Made by a program: the position numbers and the translations under genes
Shown here: piece after piece, positions 44,860 to 54,626 of the stretch
Numbering within the stretch: the first letter of the stretch is position 1
How the letters are laid out: every line of letters starts with the position of its first letter
DNA from: Phytophthora hibernalis
Lineage: Eukaryota > Oomycota > Peronosporomycetes > Peronosporales > Peronosporaceae
Direction of reading: 5' to 3'
Assembly (NCBI GenBank): GCA_012656075.1
Contig: JAAKBF010000255.1
Location: 434,001 to 498,000 of the forward strand
Length of the DNA: 64,000 nt
Notes under the pieces: generated by a model
The model's database searches: none
Told to the model about the DNA's origin: nothing
What the model saw: only the letters and a program-made list of their open reading frames with translations

Positions 44860-46191
44860 TTGTACTTACAGCATACTACGTAGTATTTGCTTCCAACTAG
44901 AAAACTACATGCTCTTAAGCTTTTTGAAATATTGTAGTACAGCGCTAATATTTGCCAAATGTCCTGCAGGAAGCACGCTATCCGTTAGAGCAGACGACAC
45001 TTTTTCCCGGTCTTCTCCGCCATTTGCTGAATCGCTGCAGGAATGAGTGCAAATACGTCGAAGTCGTGCTATGGACAATGGAAGGCCACGTGAGACTTGC
45101 GATGCACTCAATCGGATCCGCGGTAGACTCTGTAGAGGGTTGTTGCGTCATGTCCGCATCGATGTGTCTGCATTGAGTCCATGATGGACCGCATCGAAGT
45201 GCAAGCCATGGACTCGGAGAAGTATCGTAGTCAGCTTCTTCTCAACTTGCGACGCGGTTTCACCGACGCAATTGCTGCAGAGCTCACACCGTTGAACTGA
45301 GTTGCGTCCCCAAACTTGTGACAGGATGCAGCAATGAAAATGCATCGAATGCATGCTGCTGCGCCTGAGTTATCTGCAATGTACTGTATCGACCTCGTAG
45401 GATTCAGCAGCACTGAGTTAGTGACTCACAACTACAGTGTAGCACCCACCCGGAAGCTTGACTGCAGACAAAGTGCTCCATGAAATGTATCCGTTAGTTG
45501 CTGTGGTTTCGTCTCCGCTGCGAAAAACAAGTTGGCTCCAGCAAAACAAGTAATGCTGGAGCCGACGTCTTACCCAGGGGTTGAAACACGCAGGCAAACG
45601 CCCTAAAAACAAAGCAAACGGCACCAACAACAGTTGAAGTAGGTGCTGCGTGGCTATGCAAAACCCAAGCAGCAAAGTGGAAATAATTTTACCGATCTTG
45701 AAGTGGGTGGTGGCCAATCCCGTGCGGCGAAAGATCAACTTTCACATTCTCGGGCCAATCGGAGCCGCGGAAGTGTCGGCTCAAACATGTTGTCGGCTCC
45801 TACGAAGCGAAAGGCTTGCTCACAGCACAGCCCGCTTTCGTCAGACTCGTTCGTGGTCAACTACGCTTAACAGTTGATGACCACCTCGACGAGTAAGCCC
45901 ACCTTCGTCACTCTCTACGCTACTGTCAATACTTTTGTCGAAGGTCTCGACGAAGAGATGAAGTCGTCAGACGGATTCCAGCGCACCCATGGCTGTCTAT
46001 CATCCAAGTCATCCTTTGCAGCCAGCCATTACAGCAAAACCCACCAGCCTCACAATGATAAACCAGACAGCGTATCCCTAGCAACGATTTGCAGCAGCTT
46101 TCCTGCTTCCCAAACATCCAGCATAGCGGCCCCGATACCTCGGCCCCGATCACGAATCTCGTGAAAAAGTCCGTCAAAATTCGCGTTTGGG
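44860..46191. other. Intergenic; possible unresolved small gene on the plus strand
   Basis: The plus strand at 45877-46164 has a 95-codon frame from an ATG (MTTSTSKPTFVTLYATVNTF), in the same frame as an open stretch just upstream (45643-45870, separated by one TAA). Another frame continues to about 46260. This may be a frame-broken gene or the 5' region of the following gene. No domain is recognised. Confidence 0.35.
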
Positions 46192-46692
46192 ATGAGTCGC
46201 CGGAAATTTCTGTCGCCCGCTCGGCCTGTCTCCGCTCCGTCTGCTGCAAAGCCGCGCGCCCACGTCGAAGCTCAGGTCTCAGCTCAGTCGACGGACGCCA
46301 CGGCGGACTTGGCTCGAGTCTCTGGCCACATTCTGAGATTTGCGTCACACGGAACAAGTTGCGATCGAGTGCCAATGACCACATCGCTCGACTTGCATCG
46401 CCGTCGCTCGCTGTCCGAGAGCTGCCACCTGCACCACCTGGCGTCGCTGGGCGAGGAAGCGGACGACGTCCAAGAGGCCGAGGCCAGTCTGGTGCGCCGC
46501 TCCAAGTCCGAGAGCTTCATTTGCACGGCACAAGGCGTGGTGTTCCAGGACGCCACGAGTCGCTACCAGGGCAAGCTGCACAGCCTCGTGGAGCTGGCGG
46601 CCAGCGACTCGGACTCGCAGAGCAACGTGCTGCTGGCCAAGAAGGCGCTACGGTACCGCAAGGTGCTGGAGCGTCGCCGCCTCTTGGAGTGA
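46192..46692 (+). CDS. SLSEG/CTAQG family protein, copy 1
   Basis: 166-residue frame from an ATG at 46192; alignment to the three paralogues suggests the conserved part begins at the ATG at 46375 (MTTSLDLHRRRSLSES). The family core has three blocks: RRRSLSE near the start, VRRSKSESFICTAQGVVF in the middle, and NVLLAKKALRYRKVLERRR at the end. The first two carry R-x-x-S contexts typical of AGC/CAMK kinase or 14-3-3 sites. The protein is polar, without membrane segment or signal peptide, and ends in a basic amphipathic helix. This is the most divergent copy (acidic insert GEEADDVQEAE). Unknown family; conservation among copies argues that it is coding. Confidence 0.7.
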   Translation: MSRRKFLSPARPVSAPSAAKPRAHVEAQVSAQSTDATADLARVSGHILRFASHGTSCDRVPMTTSLDLHRRRSLSESCHLHHLASLGEEADDVQEAEASLVRRSKSESFICTAQGVVFQDATSRYQGKLHSLVELAASDSDSQSNVLLAKKALRYRKVLERRRLLE

Positions 46693-47256
46693 AGGAGGTC
46701 GACTGCGCTCTATAGACGCGGCGTCGTGCACGACCAAGAGAGAGAGAGGGAAGGCTGCAACTGGAGGCAGTCGAGTATGGATGTAGTGGGATGACAATAG
46801 CCTGTAGCTATATATTTAACGCCGAGAACTCGCAGCGACATTTGCACCTTACGATGGAGACTGTGTTTGGAGTTGATACACGCAAGGTGGGAAGCTCACC
46901 TTTAGACAGTCGTTTGATGGAGCCGCACGGAGGGAGAGCTGTCGCTAAAGGGGATTGTATCTTTTCTGGAAAGACCCCATGCCAGAATTGGATGAGTCGC
47001 TACAGCGCCACTGTCTCGTTCTGCTGGAAACCGAACTCTTGCGGCAACAGTCCGTGGAATCAAGGGACAGCCTGTGACTTCAATGTCTCGAACAGTTGCG
47101 ATCTGCTGAAACCGCACTCAACAAATGCGTAATGTACCGGTAAGCTTACCGGTACCAAGCAAAGAATTGGGCACCTGGCCCAAAACGTGTAATCCACACT
47201 ATATTGCAAGACAAATAGTGTAGTCCACCCTATCTGCACCCCTCCCTCAGTGGCCA
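46693..47256. other. Intergenic region
   Basis: It has a GA-rich microsatellite-like patch (46735-46750) and, near 47130-47165, TACCGGTAAGCTTACCGGTA, a near-perfect palindrome. The word GTCCACCCTAT near 47222 is related to the GGGTGGAC/GTACACCC words at the edges of the duplicated units further right. Confidence 0.45.
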
Positions 47257-47943
47257 ATGGAGGTGTGGGTACGTGACAAGGTGTCGCGTCTGAACCTGGA
47301 TGCGTCCGTGTACGTCGAGTATGCGCTGGGTCTTCTTCAGGATGAAGACATGGACATAACCGAGCGTGTGGAGAGCGTAATCGCCGTCTTCTCCGGCGCC
47401 GCGGACGGTCTCGTGTCTCCAGAACTTCTTGACAGTGTCCTGGACGCGTCGAAAATGGCGCAGGACGTGGAAAAGCTGCTGCAGGACGCCCAACAGCAGA
47501 CCCAGCAAGAGGAAGACCTGGTTCTGGCCGAGAAGAAGCTCCGAGACCTGCAGATCCGCGACCAGCAGCGTCAGGAGGCGCAGGACGCCGCCGAACGAGA
47601 GAAACAGAAGGCTGCCGACCGGCTTAAGAACATGACGCGGCAGGAGCTCGCAGCTCGTGACCAGCTCATCTCAGAGTACGGATTTACTCTATTGTCGGAA
47701 TTCGACGAGGACGGCAATGTGGTGAAGATCCAGGACCGAGAAAAGGCCTCGGGGGACGTGGCTCCGGCCAATTCCAACCGCCAGAGAGTGCAACAGGCGC
47801 AAAGCGCCACGAGGGACAAGATGAAGAAGGAGCATGAGAAGAAGGTGAAGCTGGAGAAGGATCTGCTGGCTAAGGACAAGGCCCGTAAGGACAAAGCCAA
47901 AAAGAGGACAGTGAAGAGGGAGAAACAGCGTGGATGTGGCTAG
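47257..47943 (+). CDS. CCDC43: CCDC43-like coiled-coil protein
   Basis: Intact, 228 residues, ATG at 47257. The N-terminal domain (about 1-60: WVRDKVSRLNLDASVYVEY, then LGLLQDEDMDITERVE) matches the start of the conserved eukaryotic CCDC43 family in pattern. A long, highly charged coiled coil follows (about 75-130, Gln/Glu/Arg-rich). The last 60 residues are Lys-rich helix (KMKKEHEKKVKLEKDLLAK, then KDKAKKRTVKREK). Length is close to human CCDC43 (about 220). The molecular role of the family is poorly known. Nearby genes give no functional hint. Confidence 0.8.
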   Translation: MEVWVRDKVSRLNLDASVYVEYALGLLQDEDMDITERVESVIAVFSGAADGLVSPELLDSVLDASKMAQDVEKLLQDAQQQTQQEEDLVLAEKKLRDLQIRDQQRQEAQDAAEREKQKAADRLKNMTRQELAARDQLISEYGFTLLSEFDEDGNVVKIQDREKASGDVAPANSNRQRVQQAQSATRDKMKKEHEKKVKLEKDLLAKDKARKDKAKKRTVKREKQRGCG

Positions 47944-49332
47944 AAGCTGTTGATTATGGTGCATTCTAATAGGGTGGACTGGTGCCGCGGCACAAACCCG
48001 TTTAAACTGCAGATTTATTGGATCGATCCGGATTTATCCGCGGCGAAAAGCCAGTGGCCTGCACAAAAGCCACATCATGAAGCGGATACGAGGGTAGCAC
48101 GTTGATAGCAAGCAAGATACATCACACGGATGACACGCTGGCTAAAAACGTTAACGTTGTGCTAAGAGCTTACTAGACAGAAGCAAATCGGGTTTAATCC
48201 TAAGAACTTACGTAGTTGAAGCTGTTGTCGACGTTGCGTGAGCGTATCGCTGCTGTCGTCCTCACTGGACCTACGCACAGCGCTCGCCCCCGCTCCAATC
48301 AGCTAACGTTAATGGGTCGTTCACTACAGCGGGATTGCGCTTCTCCACCTTTGCGTTGGAGATCAATTCATAGCACTTCACGTTCTTCGTTCCGGCAACC
48401 TTCTCAACATTCTTCCGCATGCCAAACTTTGGCCGTCCTCCTCCTATCGTAGCATGTAATCTTATACCTTTGCGATGAGGTCCAGAGCAGGCTTGCTCTG
48501 CTCTTCTGGCGCTGGAAGAGCGTTCGACGTGTATCTATGGGCAGGCTTCCTCCTCTCTTCTGTGCTGAATGCGGAATGAGGAGTGAATGCTGTTGAGGTG
48601 ATGCTCGGAAAATTATACAATAACATAAATAGCGGGAGGACAGCTTTAGCTGGCTGAACAGCCTAACCAATTTTATTGGTGGGGTCCCCCAGGGTTTAAT
48701 TGGCGAATGTCGCCTGAGTCCATATGTCACCGATTGTAACTACGGTCACACAAAATAGTTTGTGTATCTTGTGGATGGTGGTGTTCCGAATGTTGTTGGG
48801 CGAAGAAGCTCCATCTTGTTTGACAGTGCGCTATCTTCGTTTCGTTTTGGCCCGAGTAGGTAAGATGTAGATTTGGAAGGGCGCGAAGGTTACGATTCTC
48901 AGGACATGCTGCGCAAGCTATACTTGCGCATTCACCATTACCTGCTCGGGTTGTACCCGGTGTGAACGGGGCGTTGTACATGGTGCTGCTAGGCTTCTCG
49001 AATGTGTTTGCAAACTCGTTTTCTCTGGCAAAGACAACAAGATGCAAATGCACCGGTAGGGGCACACGAACATTTAAAAGTTCAATGTGGCGCGAGCTTA
49101 ATTTAAAAAAAGAATCTTAGTCAACTGTCCTCCCAGCCTAATGCTACGCCTCTCGTTATGTACTCATTGTGGCCTTTATGGTTTCAAATAATTACATATA
49201 TAGCCCTCTAAGTTATATATATTACATAGCCGCATGGATTTACGGATAAATCCGAAAATAGATCCGGTTATAACCCGGTTTAATCCGGTAAAGCAGGTCA
49301 AACAGTTTTCGCACTAGGGTGGACAGGTTGCT
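47944..49332. other. Intergenic or degenerate repeat sequence
   Basis: Just after the CCDC43 stop is TATGGTGCATTCTAATAGGGTG (positions 47955-47976), also found in reverse complement at 54041-54062 next to copy 4 of the SLSEG/CTAQG family. It marks a duplication or element boundary. Two adjoining minus-strand open frames (48404-48730, 48727-49065) have no recognised domain and may be old transposon remains. Near 49230-49290 there are imperfect repeats of ATCCGGTTATAACCCGGTTT type. Confidence 0.45.
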
Positions 49333-49707
49333 TTAGCTGTATGCACGTCGACGCTCCATGGTTTTGGTCCGGTATTGCAGCGCTTTTCGCGCGAGGAGAG
49401 CATTGCTCTGGGAGGATCCAATCTCCCAGTGGGAGCTGGTTGAGCTTGAAGCGAGTGCTTTGAGGTTATCCAGACGGGCCCGGTACTTTTGGCAGGTGAA
49501 CTTCACGCCTTGTGCCGTGCAAATGACGCTTTCGGACTTGGACCGTTGTGCGAGAAGCACTGGGACGGTGGTGTGGTGTTGTGGCTCGGTATGGGGCTGA
49601 GTTAAGGGTGCGCCTTCCGAGATTGCGACCAGGTGCAGATTGCTGCCTTCGGACACCGATCGTCGGCGTAGGACAGAGGGGAAGCGAGGGGAATTGTCAT
49701 GAGTCAT
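49333..49707 (-). CDS. SLSEG/CTAQG family protein, copy 2
   Basis: Intact 124-residue protein, ATG at 49707. Conserved blocks in order: LRRRSVSEGSNLHLVA, QRSKSESVICTAQGVKFTC, KYRARLDNLKALASS, SNALLARKALQYRTKTMERR, ending AYS. An in-frame stop lies upstream of the ATG, so the longer N-terminus seen in copies 3 and 4 is not available here. The gene sits in a duplicated unit (about 49.33-50.9 kb) whose downstream non-coding part also matches the units of copies 3 and 4. Function unknown. Confidence 0.72.
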   Translation of the reverse strand: MTHDNSPRFPSVLRRRSVSEGSNLHLVAISEGAPLTQPHTEPQHHTTVPVLLAQRSKSESVICTAQGVKFTCQKYRARLDNLKALASSSTSSHWEIGSSQSNALLARKALQYRTKTMERRRAYS

Positions 49708-50928
49708 CGTGGAGTGTCGAGGTCGGGGTGAATTGTTAAATGCCTTGCACTAGAGTCATATCGAGACGCCTTGACATCTTTGGCGTGTGGACAAGGTTGA
49801 CGTCCAGATAAGGCCGTTGACCGAAACTGTACAGCGTTTCTTCTCTTGTTGCTCATGCGAGCGTGCACAATAACGCTTTTAGCCTTGGTTGCGCACTCTT
49901 GTCAACGGTCGATGCGTGCCCTGATTGAAAACGCAAAATGGAATTCCGTCACGACGTTGCTTTATGGACAGACTCCAAGTTTGGAGCGTTCGTTGATGAC
50001 GGTCCATGCAAAATGGGGCGAGATAATCTACGAGCTTATTTGGCACCGAGAAGTTTTCTGTGCTCTTTGAAAAGAAATCACCACCCTCTTCGGTGAGGTG
50101 ACGCATCCGTAAAGCGCGAGTTTCGCCTTGCGCCAGCATCATGCCATCTATTAGTCTTCCGGCCTCATTTGTTTACTCGCCTGCGTTACACTTGCCGCCT
50201 GCACAGACCAGAACGTTCATTTGGTTGCAACGGCGACGGGTGGGTTTCCACTCATCAGGATACTCATCAACCTAGAGCCCCATAAACATTATGGAGTTGC
50301 AGCGTGAACGAACCGCTGTGGGTCCTTGTTCAACGTGAAGGTGCTGGTGCGAACGTTGGTACCAGCAGCGAAATGACGAATCCAAATGGGGCTAAATACT
50401 TACTTTGTGGCTAGCACCAGCAAGTTGCCGCAGACAGTAGATACTGCTAGTACGCGAAAATGAAGGTTATAACTACTAGCCTAGTACAAATTTAGTTACT
50501 ACTACTTCAAGTAGTGACTAGGAAGTTCCCAATACATTTGAACGGAAAGTCGTTTTTATCCGATAGCGCAACCTGGCGCCGCGTTGCTCAGAGCACGCGA
50601 TCATGCTGCCGAAAGCGTACGATTGTTTACAGCACTGCAGCCAAATCGGGCTACCATTTAGGCTGCATTTGGTAAGATGCAGTGTGCTGCTATACCTGTG
50701 TGGCAATGCACCACACCATTTATAAGCTCAACGCGAGCTAGGGTATTTCATAGTTCCTGTTTTAGGGAGGCAATTTCGGTGGTGCCTGTGCACTCGTGGA
50801 GCTTTAAACGGAGGAGATCGAGTGAGAGCGTGCAAACCCACAGCAAACTGAGCGGGGTGCCAGGCCGCATGGTATTTCCACCTGGAACCGGGTCCTAAGA
50901 AACAGAATGTCAAGAGGGAGGACACTGT
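49708..50928. repeat. Non-coding part of the duplicated unit of copy 2
   Basis: Sequence from about 49740 to 50720 is a diverged direct copy of about 51390-52530, for example GACGCCTTGACAT, GTTGACCGAAACTG, and the stretch around 50575-50650 (GCGTTGCTCAGAGCACGCGA, then GATTGTTTACAGCACTGCAG). It contains no supported gene. The repeated part probably includes the shared promoter of the minus-strand family members. Confidence 0.7.
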
Positions 50929-50939
50929 TTATTGTACGG

Positions 50940-52600
50940 GGCTTATAGTGCGTTCTAATAGAGTGTAGACATTTCGTTTCTTAGCTGTATACACGTCGTC
51001 GCTCCATGGCTTTGCATCGATATTGAAGTGCTTTTGCGCGAGAAGAGCGTTAACTTGTGAGCTGGACGGACTTGCAGCGAGAGCCTTTAGGTTGTCCAAA
51101 CAGGTCTGGTACTTGTGGCAGATGTCAGTGAATTTCACTCCCTGGGCTGTGCAAATGACGCTTGCGGACTTGGACCGCAGCGCGATAAGCACAGGGACTG
51201 TGGAGTTGTGTAGTGGTTCGCTTTGCGGTTGAGTGGTTATTGAGATTGCGGCCAGGCGGTGCAGATTGCTGCCCTCAGACAGCGATCGTCGGCGTAGGAC
51301 GGAGGCCGGAGAGCGAGGCGATTTGCCGTAAGTCATCGTGGAGTGTCGAGGTCGAGGTGAATTGTTAAATGCCTTGCTGTCGCTGTCGAGACGCCTTGAC
51401 ATGGTTGCAGTCCAGGTAGGACCGTTGACCGAAACTGCACAGCGTTTGTCAAAGATCTTATTAGCGGAGTCTGTTCACATGTCAATGCCTCTTAACGCTC
51501 GTACCGGTAGCTGGCATTGCGTTGCTCGTGTTGCTCATGCGAGTGCACAATAACACTTTTAGCCATGGTTGCGCACTCTTGACAAGAATCTTGTCGGCTC
51601 CAACAGTCGATGCGTTGATTGACAACGCAAAATGGTATTCCGTCACGACCTAGCCTATCGAGCGATGGTTGATAAACTCCAAGTTTGGAGGGTTTGTTGA
51701 TGTCGGTCCAAGCAAATGGGGAGAGCCAATTCACGAGCAAAATGTGGCGAGCTAACCCACGAGCTTGTGTGGCATCATATCCTGAGGCCCAAGAACTTCT
51801 TGGAGAAGCTTTCTGTGCTCTTGAAAAGAAATCCATTTTAGGTCGAGACGGCGACGGGTGGGTTTCCACTCATCAGGATTCGCGCCATAGTGGTACCACC
51901 ACTCAATCGAGATGGCCATAAACATTATGGAGTTGCAACCGCTTCAAGTCCTTGTTCAACGTGTAGGTGTTGGTTTGGGTAGCGAACGTTGATATGAGCA
52001 GCAAAATTAAGACGAGCACCGGTAAGTTGCGGCAGACGCCACTCGTCCAAGATGACGACCGGTATTCTTGGCGCTACGAAGAGAATGTCGCGAATCTCTT
52101 CGGCATGACGGAATTCACCACTGCGAACGGGATGTACCTACTTCTCCCTGAGCTACAAAGCGAGCGCTATGAGGAAGTCGCTACATACTGCAAGTTGGAA
52201 CTACTATTAATACGCAAAAGGAAGGTTAGAACTACTAGCCTTAGGCTACATGTAGTAGCCTAGTACTAACTTAGTTGTAGTAAGTTACTATTAGTAACTT
52301 GGTTGTTCCCAATGGAAAGTTGTTTTTATATATCCGATTGCGCAACCTGGGGCCGCGTTGCTCAGAGCACGCGATGCTGCTGCCGAAGACGTACGATTGT
52401 TTACAGCACTGCAGCCAAATCGGGTTATACCGGAGGCCCCCGATAGGCCTCATTTGGTAAGATGCACTGTGCCGCATCATCTTTGTATGCCTGTGTATTT
52501 GCGCCACACTATTTATAAGCACAACGCGTCTAGGCGTTGCTCCGTAAACACCCCTTTTTACTGAACAAAGCATAGTTCACGTTGGGCTCTAAATCATGTT
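50940..52600 (+). repeat. Duplicated unit, left arm of an imperfect inverted repeat
   Basis: This unit contains copy 3 and about 1.2 kb of flanking sequence. It is the inverted counterpart of 52650-54065 (copy 4) and a direct counterpart of the copy 2 unit. Matching landmarks include the gene, the stretch after the gene (GACGCCTTGACATGG, GGACCGTTGACCGAAACTG) and the far end (GATTGTTTACAGCACTGCAG, CCCCCGATAG). Identity is clearly lower than in the 21-25 kb palindrome, so this duplication is older. End points are approximate. Confidence 0.75.
50981..51402 (-). CDS. SLSEG/CTAQG family protein, copy 3 (one frame break)
   Basis: The ATG at 51402 starts MSRRLDSDSKAFNNSPRPRH, followed by the family blocks LRRRSLSEGSNLHRLA, LRSKSASVICTAQGVKF, KYQTCLDNLKALAAS and NALLAQK. 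At an A4 run (51032-51035 on the minus strand) the frame leaves the family pattern. One added A gives the conserved basic end and the stop at 50981, while the frame as read runs to 50929. About 140 codons. It differs from copy 2 by a longer N-terminus and several substitutions. Flanks duplicated; see the repeat entries. Confidence 0.68.
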
Positions 52601-52649
52601 GTGCATCGGTCGCTTACAACTTGTAAGTTACAAGCACACAGACATGATG

Positions 52650-54065
52650 ATGCGGAGCGACCAATGCTGCAATCGGGAAGCCCCCGATAGCTAAATTTGG
52701 CCGCGGTGCTGTAAACAATCGTCCATCTTAGGCAGCATGGTCGCGTGTTCTGGTCCAGTTGCGCTATCCGATAAAGTCAATTTCCGTTCATCGGATGCAA
52801 CCTAGGTATTAATACAGTAGTCCTACTATTAATACCGGTTTGCTAGTTAAAATTATACTTCGAAGTACTATTAAAGGCCTATTCTTATCGTGTTGATTTG
52901 TTTCCAACTTGAATCTGGAATTTCTCGATATATCTGGTTCAGAATGGTGAATTGAAGAGGTTTGCGACACTCTCTTCGTAGCGCCAAGAATACCGGTCGT
53001 CATCTTGGCCGAGTGGTGTCTGCCGCAACTTGCCGGTGCTCGTCATCAATTTTGCTGCTCATACCAACGTTCGCTGCCCACACCAACACCTGCACGTTGA
53101 ACAAGGACTTGAAGCGGTTGCAACTTGCAACCCATAATGTTTATGGCCATCTCGATAGACCACTATGGCGCGAATCCTGATGAGTGGAAACCCACCCGTC
53201 GCCGTCTCGACCTGAAATGGATTTCTTTATCAAAGAGCACAGAAAGCTTCTTCAACCTCGCGGCACCATGCCACACAAGCTCTTGAGTTAGTTCGACACA
53301 TTTCGCTCGTGGATTAGCTCGACTCAAGTTGCTTGACCGTCATCAACGAACCGAGTTTATCAATCACCGCTCGATAGGCAAGGTCGTGACGGCCAGGTTG
53401 CGTTTTCAATCAGCGCATCGACCGTTGGAGCCGACAAGACTCTTGTTAAGAGTGCGCAACCAGGGCTAGTGTTATTGTGCACGCTCGCATGAGCAACACG
53501 ACAGCGCAATGCCAGCTACGAGCCCTAAATGGCCAACAGACTCCGTTAAGATAATCTTTGTGAAACGCTGTACAGTTTCGGTCATCGGTCCTACCTGGAC
53601 TACAACCACGTCAAGGCGTCTCGACAGCAAGGCATTTAACAATTCACCTCGACCTCGACACTCCACGATGGCTTACGGCAAATCGCCTCGCTTCCCGGCC
53701 ACTGCCCTACGCCGACGATCGCTGTCGGAGGGCAACAACCTGTACCTCCTTGCCGCAAACATGGAAGGCGCGCCCATGACTCAGTCCCAAAGTGAGCGCG
53801 AGCCACTACACAACCCCACAGCTCTCGCGCAGCGGTCTAAATCCGCAAGCGTCGTTTGTACGGCACAAGGCGTGAAATTCACCTGCCACAAGTACCAGAC
53901 CCGTCTGGATAACCTCAAAGCACTCGCTTCAAGTCCGTCCAGCTCACAGAGCAACGCTCTTCTCGCGCAAAAAGCGCTGCAATACCGGACCAAAACCATG
54001 GAGCGACGACGTGCGTACAGCTAAGCTGCGAAATGTCTACTGTACACCCTATTAGAATGCACCAT
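52650..54065 (-). repeat. Duplicated unit, right arm of an imperfect inverted repeat
   Basis: Inverted relative to 50940-52600. It starts with sequence around CCCCCGATAGCTAAATTTGG and GCTGTAAACAATCGT and ends after copy 4 with GTACACCCTATTAGAATGCA, which in copy 3 corresponds to the CTCTATTAGAACGCACTATA stretch. The sequence between the arms (52601-52649) is only about 50 bp. End points are approximate. Confidence 0.75.
53509..54024 (+). CDS. SLSEG/CTAQG family protein, copy 4
   Basis: Intact 171-residue frame from the ATG at 53509; comparison with copy 3 suggests that the part up to SRRLDSKAFNNSPRPRH may be an extended N-terminus, and the ATG before AYGKSPRFPATALRRRSLSE is an alternative start. 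Family blocks: LRRRSLSEGNNLYLLA, QRSKSASVVCTAQGVKFTC, KYQTRLDNLKALASSPSSSQ, SNALLAQKALQYRTKTMERR, AYS end. It is the cleanest long copy. No membrane segment or known domain. Confidence 0.72.
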   Translation: MPATSPKWPTDSVKIIFVKRCTVSVIGPTWTTTTSRRLDSKAFNNSPRPRHSTMAYGKSPRFPATALRRRSLSEGNNLYLLAANMEGAPMTQSQSEREPLHNPTALAQRSKSASVVCTAQGVKFTCHKYQTRLDNLKALASSPSSSQSNALLAQKALQYRTKTMERRRAYS

Positions 54066-54626
54066 AAACCCGTAAGTTACGATAAACAATTCCTCTATTC
54101 TTCCCCTAGGAGGTAGATTATTAAATAGGTCTTTTGCGGGTCTGGTAAGGTGCTGGGTCAGACTGACCCCGACCCAGACCCATGGATATATTACAGCGAA
54201 GCTACGCATGCCGCATGCGGCATGCGTACTGGCCAGACCCCGACCCCGACCCAGACCCGTCAAATACTGATACATTCTTATCAAAAATAGTAGTACACTG
54301 TCATACCGGTATTGTTTCAGTATACCGTCAGTTTTTGAGGCACGATACTCAAATCGTTAGAACTTTTGTGAAGTTTGCAGGCAATTCTGGAGTGTCTCTG
54401 TCCGTACCTAGAATACAAATCGCAGCCGCATATGAGCGATGGACGAGATGCCGATTTCGTCCATCTTCTCCACTGTTCTAGATTGTTCTCGCAGATGCCA
54501 TTCTTCTAGAAGAAAGTCATGCGAGGAGAAGCAATACGCAAATTGTAGCACTGCGGCCACTCACTTCCGAATAATTCAAGTTCGATCAAAGTAACCTACA
54601 TCACCTCGCAACCAATCTCAACCACG
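54066..54626. other. Intergenic with palindrome and GACCC-rich repeats
   Basis: A perfect 26-bp palindrome centred on GCATGCCGCATGCGGCATGC lies at 54203-54228. It is flanked on both sides by repeats of GACCCCGACCCAGACCC type (about 54166-54182 and 54234-54260), which could form a larger secondary structure or mark transposon ends. Confidence 0.6.
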
